A stretch of 64,000 nt of DNA from an uncultured Bacteroidota bacterium (GTDB taxonomy: Bacteria > Bacteroidota > Bacteroidia > Chitinophagales > Chitinophagaceae), in assembly GCA_903835005.1 (NCBI GenBank), contig CAILLK010000021.1, forward strand, positions 29,433 to 93,432, written 5' to 3'. Each line of letters begins with the position of its first letter. Positions within the stretch are counted from its first letter, which is position 1. This document shows positions 18,196-27,349 of the stretch, piece by piece. A program made the position numbers and the translations under genes. The notes below the pieces were generated by a model, which did no database searches, was not told where the DNA came from, and saw only the letters and a list, made by a program, of their open reading frames with translations.

Positions 18196-18501
18196 ATGAA
18201 GAATATTACGGTAGAGGAATTGAAAGCGAGAATGGACAATGGAGAAGCACTGAATATAATTGATGTGCGCGAACCAGCTGAATATGCGGAATACAATATA
18301 GGCGCAAAACTGATACCACTTGGTAAAATAGCAGGTATGCAACTGGAAGACCTTGAAAACCTGAAAAATGATGAATTGATCATTCATTGCAAAATGGGCG
18401 GCCGTAGTATGCAGGCTTGCCAGATACTCGAAATGGCAGGGTTTACCAATGTGGTGAATCTCACCGGGGGAACGAATGCCTGGAAGCAAAAATTCGGATA
18501 A
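18196..18501 (+). CDS. Single-domain rhodanese-like protein
   Basis: A 101-residue cytoplasmic rhodanese. The fold is complete: VEELKARMDNGEALNIIDVR, then EPAEYAEYNIGAKLIPLGKI, and the active-site loop HCKMGGRS with C65 as persulfide acceptor, followed by ACQILEMAGFTNVVNLTGG. The single-domain size fits GlpE/PspE-like sulfur carriers. A -7 promoter element TAATTTTG lies at 18169-18176. The sulfur acceptor is unknown. Confidence 0.93.
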   Translation: MKNITVEELKARMDNGEALNIIDVREPAEYAEYNIGAKLIPLGKIAGMQLEDLENLKNDELIIHCKMGGRSMQACQILEMAGFTNVVNLTGGTNAWKQKFG

Positions 18502-18526
18502 AAAATACGTGTAGTTTATGGTCGAA

Positions 18527-18555
18527 GTGTGCCATACCTAAAGGGTGTGGCACAC
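18527..18555 (+). repeat. Dispersed hairpin repeat, copy 1
   Basis: A 29-base hairpin: 12-bp stem with one T-G wobble (arms begin GTGTGCCATACC) and a 5-base loop. Its core closely matches another intergenic hairpin at 63831-63853 (TGCCATAC, A-rich loop, GTGTGGCA). It lies between the rhodanese stop and the next start and may also end transcription. Confidence 0.6.
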
Positions 18556-18597
18556 TTATAAATCCAACCCCTTTGCAACTCAATTTAAAAACAACCG

Positions 18598-19161
18598 ATG
18601 CACGAAATAGAACCCTTCTACAACTGGCGACATTTATATACTGCCGAAGAAGATGAAAACTCACCTTATTTTGGTGTGGAACACAGTGAATTTGAATTCT
18701 CAAACACAGTGTATAACTATTACATTCACCCTCAGTGGGATGAGTTCGGATCGAAGACTCTTTACCTCAAAGTTTTGTTTGCCGATTATGAATTGAGCTA
18801 TGCTATTATAGAAATGATAGGTGAATGGAATGATGCCATTGAAAATGACATTATGCAACTCAAGCGCTCATTGATAGACCTTATGATAGCCAGAGGAATA
18901 ACCAAGTACATCCTGATCACCGAAAATGTATTGAATTTTCACAGCAGTGATACCGATTATTATGAAGAGTGGTATGAAGATATAAAGGATGACGGCGGAT
19001 GGATTGCCGCCATAAATATGCCCGACCAGACACAATTCGATTTTCACCGCTCGCATATCGACAGGTATGTAAAATTAACAGACAGCCCCAATTGGCGCAC
19101 CTTTCAGCCTCACGATTTCTTCCAGGCTATTGATAACCAGATGATCCGCTTGCTGTATTGA
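18598..19161 (+). CDS. Conserved hypothetical protein, acidic and aromatic-rich
   Basis: A 187-residue soluble protein with no signal peptide or membrane segment and no domain I can name. It is acidic and rich in Tyr, Trp, Asp and Glu (for example FNWRH-like FYNWRHLYTAEEDE, FADYELSYAIIEMIGEW, and YYEEWYEDIKDDGGWIAA). The conserved look (few low-complexity parts, ordered strands and helices) and normal codon use argue that it is real. It lies 96 bases after the rhodanese stop with a hairpin between. I would expect relatives mostly in Bacteroidota. Function unknown. Confidence 0.75.
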   Translation: MHEIEPFYNWRHLYTAEEDENSPYFGVEHSEFEFSNTVYNYYIHPQWDEFGSKTLYLKVLFADYELSYAIIEMIGEWNDAIENDIMQLKRSLIDLMIARGITKYILITENVLNFHSSDTDYYEEWYEDIKDDGGWIAAINMPDQTQFDFHRSHIDRYVKLTDSPNWRTFQPHDFFQAIDNQMIRLLY

Positions 19162-19235
19162 TTCTGATGCAGAAAATTATTCGTTGCACACTGCTTCCGA
19201 CTTAATCCTAAAGACTTCCGACTAAAGACTACAAC

Positions 19236-19430
19236 CTACATTCCCGATAATTTCCTCATCAGGTTTACCCCTCCTTTCCTCGATTTATCTACAGTAGCCT
19301 TAGCTTGTTTCCCGCCCTTGGCAGTGGGATGATTGGAAAAAGATATTGTTTTTGATGGCAGTTTAGATGGGCCTTTTTTAGCAGCTGGCGCCGGTTTTTT
19401 CTGCTCTTCGTTCTGATTAGGAGTGTCCAT
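19236..19430 (-). CDS. Small basic Lys/Ala/Pro-rich protein
   Basis: A 64-residue protein: a Gln/Glu/Lys/Pro-rich front (QNEEQKKPAPAAKKG) then a basic tail (GGKQAKATVDKSRKGG, ending MRKLSGM). It has no membrane segment and is predicted unstructured; the charge suggests nucleic-acid or ribosome contact, which is inference. Such short Lys-rich proteins recur in Bacteroidota genomes. It is the only feature explaining this interval, but composition alone is weak support. Confidence 0.5.
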   Translation of the reverse strand: MDTPNQNEEQKKPAPAAKKGPSKLPSKTISFSNHPTAKGGKQAKATVDKSRKGGVNLMRKLSGM

Positions 19431-19549
19431 ATTAAGCTTTGATTTTTAACGGTACTGCAATTTAAACATAATTGCACAAAAACCGCAAAGAACAATATCT
19501 TTTCTCCGGAAATCACAGCCGGACTAAGTGCTTTTATTTAAAAAAATAA

Positions 19550-19570
19550 AGCGGGTTTTTAAGGCCCGCT
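19550..19570 (-). terminator. Terminator after the lipoprotein gene
   Basis: Short GC stem AGCGGG (19550-19555) / CCCGCT (19565-19570). Read leftward it is followed by a T-rich run (complement of the A tract at 19540-19549). It lies 28 bases after the stop of the leftward lipoprotein gene. Confidence 0.65.
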
Positions 19571-19597
19571 GTTATCCATCCCCATTTATGATAAAAA

Positions 19598-20464
19598 TCA
19601 GTGCAGATAAATTGTGTAAGTAGTCGTGCCTATGGTCAGCTGGGCCCATGCATCGCAACCTCCGCCACCGTAAGTATAGTTGAGCGTACGGGAACCGGTT
19701 GTAAATGAGCTGCTTGTTATTACCACTGTACCTGCTTCTATATAGGGGCAGGCAACAGCTATCTTCAGCGGATCAGCAGTTGAAATAGTAAAGGTGTATA
19801 CATTGCCATCTGCCCTGGTTACCGACGTTACGCCGCCTATCAGATATACATCATCAAGTCTTTCAGCAGTCGGATAGCCGGCATACCAAGTTCGGGTGCG
19901 GGTACCTGTCCAGCTGATGGTACTGTCTGAAGATCCGTCAAGTAACATGGTATCGTTTACCGTAACGTTGTAGTATACCTGACCGCTGTCATTAGTGCCC
20001 ATATTGTCTACGGTTTTATGAGCCAGAATCTGGTTTGTGCCTAAAAAATAATTGTTGGTGGTAATAGTCCTGGTACTGCCACTTGCTTTATAAGGGCCTG
20101 TATAGTTTACTATAATCTGGCCTTTGCGGGTTTTTCCATCAAGGCCTGTTACACCCGCTGTACCAAAATCAATAGTCAGTGTAGTATCTGTACCAGATAC
20201 CGTCTTTGTAAAAGTGGGGTAAGGTGATGTTACTCTCAGGTTACTTGTACTACCTGATGTAGCCACAAAATCGGCAACCGACAATACATCATTGTTGGCC
20301 GATTCCAGTTTAGATGCATCAGAGGCATAGCCTCCGTTGTCATCAGCACTCAGTGTGGTTTGCGTCTGGTTGTTATTGCTTGTGCTTTTCTTGCATGCTG
20401 CAAGAGTGAGCAAGGAGGCTGCTAATATAAACAAGCCGTTCCTTATTATGGATGTGTTCGACAT
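19598..20464 (-). CDS. Hypothetical lipoprotein, Ser/Thr-rich
   Basis: A 288-residue exported lipoprotein. A signal peptide ends in the lipobox LTLAAC (Cys at residue 24), followed by a Ser/Thr/Asn linker and a beta-rich domain with many short strands (for example GQIIVNYTGPYKASGSTRTI, TISWTGTRTRTWYAGY, and the Gly-rich GGGGCDAW near the end). No family is recognised beyond a general Bacteroidota surface or periplasmic lipoprotein type. A KK after the lipobox (CKKSTS) makes outer-membrane placement plausible. Single gene bounded by hairpins on both sides. Confidence 0.75.
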   Translation of the reverse strand: MSNTSIIRNGLFILAASLLTLAACKKSTSNNNQTQTTLSADDNGGYASDASKLESANNDVLSVADFVATSGSTSNLRVTSPYPTFTKTVSGTDTTLTIDFGTAGVTGLDGKTRKGQIIVNYTGPYKASGSTRTITTNNYFLGTNQILAHKTVDNMGTNDSGQVYYNVTVNDTMLLDGSSDSTISWTGTRTRTWYAGYPTAERLDDVYLIGGVTSVTRADGNVYTFTISTADPLKIAVACPYIEAGTVVITSSSFTTGSRTLNYTYGGGGCDAWAQLTIGTTTYTIYLH

Positions 20465-20536
20465 AGTTTTTTGCTTTTAAGTTTTGTTTTTTATCGCGCT
20501 GCGTTGCTGTATTAAGACGAAACACAATAAAAAAAG

Positions 20537-20556
20537 TTTAACGTCACAGCGTTAAA
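20537..20556 (-). terminator. Probable terminator after the APC permease
   Basis: Seven-bp inverted repeat TTTAACG/CGTTAAA with a 6-base loop. Read leftward it is followed by a seven-base T run. It lies about 100 bases after the permease stop. The AT-rich stem makes it moderate; it could instead be an operator for the leftward lipoprotein gene. Confidence 0.5.
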
Positions 20557-20658
20557 ATAAAAAAACTTAAAATAACATATCGACTTAAAAGCAAAAAACA
20601 GGATTATAATATACGGCAGCGCGCAGTAAATCCTTCATTAGTAACCAAATAAAGCGGC

Positions 20659-22149
20659 TTATTTCAGCTTGCTGTTTTTACGGCTGTATGCAAAATAAAT
20701 TACAAGACCAATAATTAGCCAGCCACCAAGGCGTGCCCAGTTTGTCCAGCCTAGTCCGGCTATCATTGCACCACAAACAATAATGCCTAATATTGGCACC
20801 AATGGAACAAATGGCACTTTAAACTGCCGCTTAATATCCGGATTGGTCCGGCGCAATATCCAGACTCCGGCACAAACCAATATAAAGGCAAATAAGGTTC
20901 CGATACTGGTCATATCTCCTACAATATCGCCTGGTATGAAAGCTGCAAAACCACCTACCAGAACCAGGAAAATCCAGTTGGATTTATATGGAGTGCTGTA
21001 CTTTGGGTGCAGATCTGAAAACATTTTAGGAACAAGGCCATCACGGCTCATAGAATAGAACACCCTTGATTGCCCCATAAGCATTACCAGGATAACTGAT
21101 GAAAAACCAAATAAGATAGCTACTGTTACCAGATTGGCCAGCCAACCATATCCGGTCATGTATGTTTTTATTGCATAAACCACCGACCCCTCCTTTCCGG
21201 CAGTACGGAAATCATTTACTGAAGCAACACCTGTAAGTACATAGGCAAACAGGATATAGAGCACAGTGCAAATTACCAATGAGCCAAGAATCCCTATAGG
21301 CATATCCTTTTTAGGGGTTTTGGCCTCCTGTGCTGCCGTTGATACAGCATCAAAACCAATGAAGGCAAAGAATACCACACCGGCCGCACCTAATATACCC
21401 CATATGCCCCCAAAATTATGCCCTACGCCCTGGCTGTCTGTATAAGTAGTTGCAGGAGGTATAAAAGGAACATGATTGGCAGGATTCATATAACTCCATC
21501 CCAATACAATAAATATAATTACAATAGCAACCTTCGAAATAACGATGATACCATTTACAAAAGCAGATTCCTTTGTTCCTCTTATCAGTAATATGGTCAA
21601 CATAAATATGATGAATAGCGCTGGGATATTCATCAGGCCATGCACACCAAATTCATCCGGAAAATTAGCCGTCTGACTATGCAACTGACAAACTTCAAAC
21701 GGGGAATGGCACCATTTAAACGGTATCCGGACATCAAATATGGCCAGTAGTTTATTCAGGTATTCACTCCAGGCAATTCCGACTGTTGCTGCCCCTACAG
21801 CATATTCCAATACAAGGTCCCAGCCAATAATCCATGCTACCAGTTCTCCCATAGTGGCATAGGAATAAGTATACGCGCTGCCGGCTATAGGTATCATACT
21901 CGCAAACTCGGCATAACAAAGCCCTGCGAATGCGCATCCAATGCCAGCGACTACAAACGCCAGCGCAACAGATGGTCCGGCATTGTTTGCTGCTGCTGCT
22001 GCTGTCCGCACGAAAAGTCCTGCACCAATAATAGCGCCTATGCCCAATGCAATAAGGTTACCAGCGCTAAGACTTCGTTTTAGTCCCTTCTCACCATCGT
22101 CTGCATCGAGTATCAGTTTGTCAATTGGTTTTTTTGTGAATAAACCCAT
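20659..22149 (-). CDS. APC-superfamily amino acid permease (CAT-like)
   Basis: A 496-residue inner-membrane transporter with about 12 to 14 hydrophobic helices. The N-terminal block is typical of the cationic amino acid transporter branch: LSAGNLIALGIGAIIGAGLF (residues about 27-46) with the unwound-helix Gly motif, then FAGLCYAEFASMIPIAGSAY. FFAFIGFDAVSTAAQEAKTP around residue 260-280 and the DIKRQFKVPFVPLVPILG tail are also characteristic. The substrate is probably a neutral or cationic amino acid; sequence alone does not say which. Single gene; a hairpin with a T run lies downstream. Confidence 0.92.
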   Translation of the reverse strand: MGLFTKKPIDKLILDADDGEKGLKRSLSAGNLIALGIGAIIGAGLFVRTAAAAANNAGPSVALAFVVAGIGCAFAGLCYAEFASMIPIAGSAYTYSYATMGELVAWIIGWDLVLEYAVGAATVGIAWSEYLNKLLAIFDVRIPFKWCHSPFEVCQLHSQTANFPDEFGVHGLMNIPALFIIFMLTILLIRGTKESAFVNGIIVISKVAIVIIFIVLGWSYMNPANHVPFIPPATTYTDSQGVGHNFGGIWGILGAAGVVFFAFIGFDAVSTAAQEAKTPKKDMPIGILGSLVICTVLYILFAYVLTGVASVNDFRTAGKEGSVVYAIKTYMTGYGWLANLVTVAILFGFSSVILVMLMGQSRVFYSMSRDGLVPKMFSDLHPKYSTPYKSNWIFLVLVGGFAAFIPGDIVGDMTSIGTLFAFILVCAGVWILRRTNPDIKRQFKVPFVPLVPILGIIVCGAMIAGLGWTNWARLGGWLIIGLVIYFAYSRKNSKLK

Positions 22150-22275
22150 GGAGTATCATTATCGCGTGAAAGGCTAAGATAGGTATTTAGTTGATAATTC
22201 TAAGCCACCGGGCCAGAACTCTTTTTCTGATATAGTTATTCGCCAGGATTACTAAATTTACATTAGGTTTGATTT

Positions 22276-23049
22276 ATGGTTCTGAAGCTCCTGCTTTATG
22301 GCGTATTTTTAATTGCGGTTGCTTCCTGTCCGGCCCTGGCTCAGCCTGTGCTGCCCGATATTGCAGGAACTGCCGGCAGGGGTTCGGTAACACTCAACTG
22401 GCAATGCCAGTATAACACCGTTAAGGCTATTTCTGTATTACGTGCCACCGACAGCAATGCCGGTTATTCACTCATTGGTTATGTGGAGCAAACAGATAAA
22501 GGCATCCAGACCTTCAAAGATATCCATCCGCTTAATGGCTTCAACTGCTACAAACTGGCTATCGAATTCAAAACAGGTCTTATCTGGCGCAGCAACCATT
22601 TATGCCTCCGGGTAGAGAACTATTCAACGGAGTCTGAAAAAAAATTATTGCCTGCCGATAAAGCTGAAATACAAAGGCCTGATATAACAATAACTGAACC
22701 GGCTTCAAAACAAACCTATGCCGGCACACAGCCAGTAACGCTCAAGCTTAAAATGCCACCTTTGCCGGATGATACTATTGATATTACGGCTACCAATGTT
22801 ACTTCCCGATATTGTACCGCTGATGCCCGTTCCGGCAATATCATCCTCCGTCTGCCTGCCAATCTGGAACGATTCTCTTATTCAATAAAATTTTTCGATC
22901 TTCAAAATCACCTGATTACTGAAGTGCCACATTTAGGCACGGCCGCCTTGATTTTCGATAAAAGAAATTTCCAGCACAGGAAATACATAAGGTTTGTACT
23001 GAGAAAAGACGGTGTTGAACTGGAGGAAGGCTGGTTGCTGATGCCATAA
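22276..23049 (+). CDS. Exported hypothetical protein, fibronectin III-like
   Basis: A 257-residue protein with a signal peptide (residues 1-22, cut near ALAQP). The first mature domain (about 24-115) reads as a fibronectin type III-like sandwich (GRGSVTLNWQCQYNTVKAIS, ending NCYKLAIEF). The second half has further beta strands and ends without a T9SS domain (GVELEEGWLLMP). It is probably periplasmic or surface exposed; partner unknown. No family name can be given. Confidence 0.7.
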   Translation: MVLKLLLYGVFLIAVASCPALAQPVLPDIAGTAGRGSVTLNWQCQYNTVKAISVLRATDSNAGYSLIGYVEQTDKGIQTFKDIHPLNGFNCYKLAIEFKTGLIWRSNHLCLRVENYSTESEKKLLPADKAEIQRPDITITEPASKQTYAGTQPVTLKLKMPPLPDDTIDITATNVTSRYCTADARSGNIILRLPANLERFSYSIKFFDLQNHLITEVPHLGTAALIFDKRNFQHRKYIRFVLRKDGVELEEGWLLMP

Positions 23050-23175
23050 TCCTCCTTGTTTTTGTTACGTGTTCATTTTACAGCTTTCACCGGTTGATAA
23101 GAATTAGCCGCTACTCTGACGGATATCAATCTCCTGCAAAAGGGCTGATTTTATCTTTGTACAAAATAATTAAAC

Positions 23176-24588
23176 ATGAAAAAGACATTACTTACAGCAA
23201 CAATGGCATTGCTGATGTATGGTGTTGCCTGTGCGCAAAGTTGCCCGAATCCGGATTTCGAAAACTGGAATTCAACTAATAATTATGCCCCTGATTCAGG
23301 ATGGTACAACTCAAATGTTCAATCGCTGACATGGCATGATTCCCTTACGGTCTGGAGTGTAAGTGGTTTCAGCGGACATGCGGCGCATATTCAGACAGCC
23401 ATCATAGGTACCGATACCATGCAGGCATGGCTGATCAACTCTGTTGGCGATCCGCGTAAAGGCATAGGAGGTGTTCCTTACTCTCAGCAACCAACCGCGC
23501 TAACAGGATATTATCGCTACAGCCTTCCCGGAAATGACAGCGCTGGCATAATGGTTGTTTTCAAAAAAAGCGGAACAATCGTCAGCACTAACGGAATGAT
23601 GATACGAAATGCATCAGGCAGTCTGCTCACTTATACTCCTTTCACTGTGCCCATTACCCTTTCTGTAGTACCCGATACCGTAATTATAGCCATAGTAAGC
23701 AGCAATCTTTTTGGAACCGGACTTCAATCAGGCAGCTGGCTTGAGGTCGATCAGCTGGCATTTTCAGGTACGGGCATTTCACAAATAATTCCTGATGGCA
23801 ATTTCGATACATGGATCAATAATCCGGTTATTGTACCTGAAGGCTGGCTCTCAGGTGCCAACTTTAATACTACAGGCGTCAGTCAGTCAACAGATGCCTA
23901 TTCCGGCACTTATTCAGTACAACTCGTCAGCACACCGGGCGATAATGGTTCGGGAGGAACCAGAATAGTTGGTGCTGAAATAACAAATGGCAGAATGGTA
24001 TCAAACCATGGACCTGAAGGAGGCCTGCCTTACACACATGCTGGAGCAGACACTTTGTTCGGATATTATAAATATACCCCGGGAGGCACAGACAGTGCTG
24101 CCATATCAGTTAACCTCACTCATCTGGGAACTATGGTTGGCGGCAACGGTATTACCTTACCTGCTGCCTCTGCCTGGACACTATTTTCATTGCCCCTCAA
24201 TTCAATGAGCACACCGGACTCTATACTCATAACCATTCAGAGTTCTTCCTGGAATTCAACAACTACTATTCCCGGCAGTACACTCAAAGTAGATCACATG
24301 TGGCTAAAATCACAGCCATTATACCTTAATGAATTATCCAATTCAGCTGGTCTGGTTGTTTACCCCAATCCGGCAAACGATGTGCTCAATTTCAGATTTG
24401 ATGAACAGGAAACCGGCCCGGTATCCATAAAAATATACGATCTGACGGGAAGGGTAATTGATAATTATGATTATGTCAGAGTACCCTTTATAATAACTTT
24501 ACCAGTAGAACCATTACCAATGGGTATGTATTTATATGAAATCAGGAACAATGGTACGGTAATAAGAGATAAGTTTATAAAAAAATAA
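23176..24588 (+). CDS. T9SS cargo with two tandem PCMD-like jellyroll repeats
   Basis: A 470-residue secreted protein: signal peptide (1-21, cut near ACAQS), two similar beta-sandwich modules, and a T9SS sorting domain. Module one begins CPNPDFENWN (about residue 22); module two begins IPDGNFDTWIN (about 205). Both contain a TxxLxGYYxYxxxGxDSA stretch (ALTGYYRYSLPGNDSA and TLFGYYKYTPGGTDSA) and end with a TxxVDxxxL strand, so they arose by internal duplication. The sorting domain starts about residue 395 (VVYPNPANDVLNFRF) and ends NGTVIRDKFIKK. A -7 element TATCTTTG sits at 23152-23159. A very long perfect inverted repeat follows the stop. Confidence 0.83.
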   Translation: MKKTLLTATMALLMYGVACAQSCPNPDFENWNSTNNYAPDSGWYNSNVQSLTWHDSLTVWSVSGFSGHAAHIQTAIIGTDTMQAWLINSVGDPRKGIGGVPYSQQPTALTGYYRYSLPGNDSAGIMVVFKKSGTIVSTNGMMIRNASGSLLTYTPFTVPITLSVVPDTVIIAIVSSNLFGTGLQSGSWLEVDQLAFSGTGISQIIPDGNFDTWINNPVIVPEGWLSGANFNTTGVSQSTDAYSGTYSVQLVSTPGDNGSGGTRIVGAEITNGRMVSNHGPEGGLPYTHAGADTLFGYYKYTPGGTDSAAISVNLTHLGTMVGGNGITLPAASAWTLFSLPLNSMSTPDSILITIQSSSWNSTTTIPGSTLKVDHMWLKSQPLYLNELSNSAGLVVYPNPANDVLNFRFDEQETGPVSIKIYDLTGRVIDNYDYVRVPFIITLPVEPLPMGMYLYEIRNNGTVIRDKFIKK

Positions 24589-24598
24589 TAAAATCGCA

Positions 24599-24655
24599 TC
24601 AGTTCCTAAATAATTAGTCCCCGGTATATCCGGGGACTAATTATTTAGGAACTGA
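24599..24655 (+). terminator. Exceptionally long perfect inverted repeat / terminator
   Basis: Two 26-base arms (24599-24624 and 24630-24655) are perfect reverse complements around a 5-base loop TATAT, with GC core AGTCCCCGG. It starts 11 bases after the T9SS gene stop. A terminator is the simple reading, but perfect 26-bp arms are well beyond what termination needs. Confidence 0.8.
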
Positions 24656-24863
24656 AAAGTTTCTTTACCCAAAACATCATTCAGGTTGAAAGCAATTCCT
24701 CATCGAATCAAAACAGCTATTGGATGAATTTTACTACATTACATGTAATTATATTTTAATTTTTAAAATTTCTATAATATTAGCTGATGTATTTAAGACG
24801 CAATAGCCACCACATAATAAAATTATATTCCCTTACCTTTACATCCTTTATACGTTTACAATA

Positions 24864-25904
24864 ATGAAACAGATAATCCTTACTTTTTCTGCACTTTTGT
24901 TTGCCTTTTGGGCACATGCCATCAGCCCGGTATCCGGCCCATCAGTAGTATGTGTTTCCTCCACCGAAACCTATACTGATTCAAGCATTGGTGGCAACTG
25001 GAGCAGTAGTAATATATCTGTAGCCACTATTGGCTCTGCAAGCGGTCTGCTTACCGCCATTTCTTCAGGCACAGTTACTGTTACCTACACCGTTGGCGTC
25101 AATTCAGCCACCGAAACCATTACTGTAAACCCTTATCCCACTTCATTTACTCTTAATGCCAGCGCCACAATTTGTGCAGGCGATTCAGGTACTCATCTTA
25201 TTTTATCAGGTTCTTCATCCGGGGTCAGCTACCAGTTATATCAGGGAATGGGATCTACCGGCCCGGTCATCTACGGAACCGGGACAACCCTGGACCTGGG
25301 GTTGCAGACCATAGCCGGCACATATACAGTAAGAGCAACTGATACTACAACAGGATGCAGCCAAACTATGACAGGGCACCCGGTTATAACAGTTAATTCT
25401 GCGGTTACCCCAATTTATGGCCCTTCAGAATTGTGCCAGGGAACCACTCTGACCTTAAGCAACATCACTGCTGGAGGAACATGGGCCAGTGGTTCGCCGG
25501 TAATAGCATCGGTCGATCCTGCCAGCGGCGTTGTCAGCGGCGTTTCTGCCGGTTCTTCCATTATATATTATTCATTTACCTCAACAGGTTGTTATGCCGC
25601 TGCGTTGGTAACGGTTGATGCTTTGCCCTGTAGTAATGTGAGTGTCAAAGAAACCAGCTTACCCGACAATTCATTAGTTAAAATTTACCCGGTACCTGCA
25701 TCAGGTAGCTTTACCATTACATCTGCACCAGGCGCCTATAACCAATATTCGATTACAGGCATTGAAGGGAAAATATTTATACAGGAAAATATTACTGCTT
25801 CTCCCCTCAAGGTAGATATCAGCAACCTGCCCGATGGGCTGTATTTGCTTATATTTTACGGCCCTGATGGAACAAAAGTCCTGAAGCTGCAGAAAAAACA
25901 ATAA
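24864..25904 (+). CDS. T9SS cargo with Ig-like (Big_2-type) domains
   Basis: A 346-residue secreted protein: signal peptide (1-19, cut near AHAIS), a bacterial Ig-like domain (about 22-90, ending VGVNSATETITVNP), a middle domain (95-175) and another Ig-like one (about 180-250, GGTWASGSPVIASVDPASGV). A T9SS domain follows (from about residue 270: VKIYPVPASGSFTIT, ending TKVLKLQKKQ). Big_2-type folds serve in adhesion and protein-protein contacts; no catalytic motif is seen. It converges on the NHL protein gene with only four bases between stops. Confidence 0.83.
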   Translation: MKQIILTFSALLFAFWAHAISPVSGPSVVCVSSTETYTDSSIGGNWSSSNISVATIGSASGLLTAISSGTVTVTYTVGVNSATETITVNPYPTSFTLNASATICAGDSGTHLILSGSSSGVSYQLYQGMGSTGPVIYGTGTTLDLGLQTIAGTYTVRATDTTTGCSQTMTGHPVITVNSAVTPIYGPSELCQGTTLTLSNITAGGTWASGSPVIASVDPASGVVSGVSAGSSIIYYSFTSTGCYAAALVTVDALPCSNVSVKETSLPDNSLVKIYPVPASGSFTITSAPGAYNQYSITGIEGKIFIQENITASPLKVDISNLPDGLYLLIFYGPDGTKVLKLQKKQ

Positions 25905-25908
25905 TAAT

Positions 25909-27252
25909 TTACCGGATAATTACCTGCTCAGTACAGCTCCACTCTTTGGCTTTAGTTGTTATCATATAGCAACCCGGTGACACAACGCCGGTATTCATAA
26001 CCTTAATTGTATTGGTAACACCCGTTGTTTTCATTACTTCCTGCGCGTTAATGGTGGTCAGGCAAATTTCAATAGGCTCATTTACCAGGGAGGAAACAGA
26101 AAGCTCAAATATTCGCGTCGCCGGTTGTGGCCAGATTTTCAGCTTGTGAACCGATGATTCATTTAATAAAGAAGTCCGGTTATTATAAGCAGCTATTTCC
26201 CTGACAACATCAGATAGTATATCAGCTATATAGATATTGCCGGCATTATCGGCCAGCACGGCTATCGGGGCATTAAGTTTCGCTGCAGTGGCCGGGCCGC
26301 CATTACCCGAATTGCCAACGGTTCCGTTTCCTGCAATAGTCGAGATGATACCTTCACTATTTATCGATCTTATACAGTTATCACCCAAATCGGCAATAAA
26401 TACATTTTCATACCTGTCAACCGACACGCCTGTAGGATAATAAAGTTCTGCTGTAGTCGCCTGCCCTCCATCGCCACTATAGCCCAATGAGCCATTCCCG
26501 GCTATTGTATGAATGATTCCGGCTGTATTTATTTTCCTTATTCTGGCACTGTTATAGTCAGCAATATAAATGTTACCGGAATTATCAACAGCCACACTGC
26601 GTGCATCCAGTTCTGCATTAATGGCAGGCCCTCCATCTCCGCTGAAAGAAGTCAGACCGTTGCCCGCAATGGTTGTTATAATCCCGGTTGTATCTACTTT
26701 TCTTACCCTGCTGTTCAGGTTATCGGCAATAAAAATGTTTCCTGCCTTGTCCACAGCTACACTGGTTGGTCCGAATAGCCAAGCCGCAGTAGCAGGCCCG
26801 CCATCTCCTTTGAATCCGGCCGAATCATTTCCTGCAATTGTATAAATTATACCCGTTGCAGATATTTTCCGGATACAATTATTATTATAATCTGCCACAA
26901 AAACATTCCCGTTAGCATCGGTAGCAATTCCAGAGGGGTTATTTAAGGTGGCTGTTGTTGCTGAACTCCCGTCGCCGGAATAACTTGCTGATCCTGTACC
27001 AGCATAGGTTGTTATAACACCTGCCGGGTTCACACATCGTATCCTGTTGTTATGGCTGTCAGAAATAAACAAATTTCCGCTTCCATCTGACGCCAACCCA
27101 CAGGGTCCGAATATCCGGGCTGATATGGCCGGAATGCCATCACCATTGTACCCCGCTGTGTCATTTCCTGCCACAGCAGTAATAATTTGCGATTCGGCTA
27201 TTGTTGTGCTGAATATCAGGAAAACCAGGATGGAAATTCTGTAGTAACTCAT
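25909..27252 (-). CDS. NHL-repeat beta-propeller T9SS cargo, copy A
   Basis: A 447-residue secreted protein with signal peptide (1-21), about six NHL repeats of some 54-56 residues forming a beta-propeller, and a T9SS domain from about residue 370 (KIWPQPATRIFELSV). Each repeat carries the pattern ITTIAGNG, SGDGGPATAAEL, GNIYIADxxNxRIRKI, so the repeats are very regular. NHL propellers bind proteins or RNA; extracellular ones are usually adhesins or ligand binders. A paralogue lies at 49944-51311. It converges on the Ig-like gene. Confidence 0.88.
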   Translation of the reverse strand: MSYYRISILVFLIFSTTIAESQIITAVAGNDTAGYNGDGIPAISARIFGPCGLASDGSGNLFISDSHNNRIRCVNPAGVITTYAGTGSASYSGDGSSATTATLNNPSGIATDANGNVFVADYNNNCIRKISATGIIYTIAGNDSAGFKGDGGPATAAWLFGPTSVAVDKAGNIFIADNLNSRVRKVDTTGIITTIAGNGLTSFSGDGGPAINAELDARSVAVDNSGNIYIADYNSARIRKINTAGIIHTIAGNGSLGYSGDGGQATTAELYYPTGVSVDRYENVFIADLGDNCIRSINSEGIISTIAGNGTVGNSGNGGPATAAKLNAPIAVLADNAGNIYIADILSDVVREIAAYNNRTSLLNESSVHKLKIWPQPATRIFELSVSSLVNEPIEICLTTINAQEVMKTTGVTNTIKVMNTGVVSPGCYMITTKAKEWSCTEQVIIR

Positions 27253-27349
27253 AATTACAATGCTGAATTAATTATACTTTTAGGGTAAAATGAGCAATTA
27301 TCTTGGGCTAAAAAAATAACAATCGTTTTACTAATAAATGAGTACTGAA

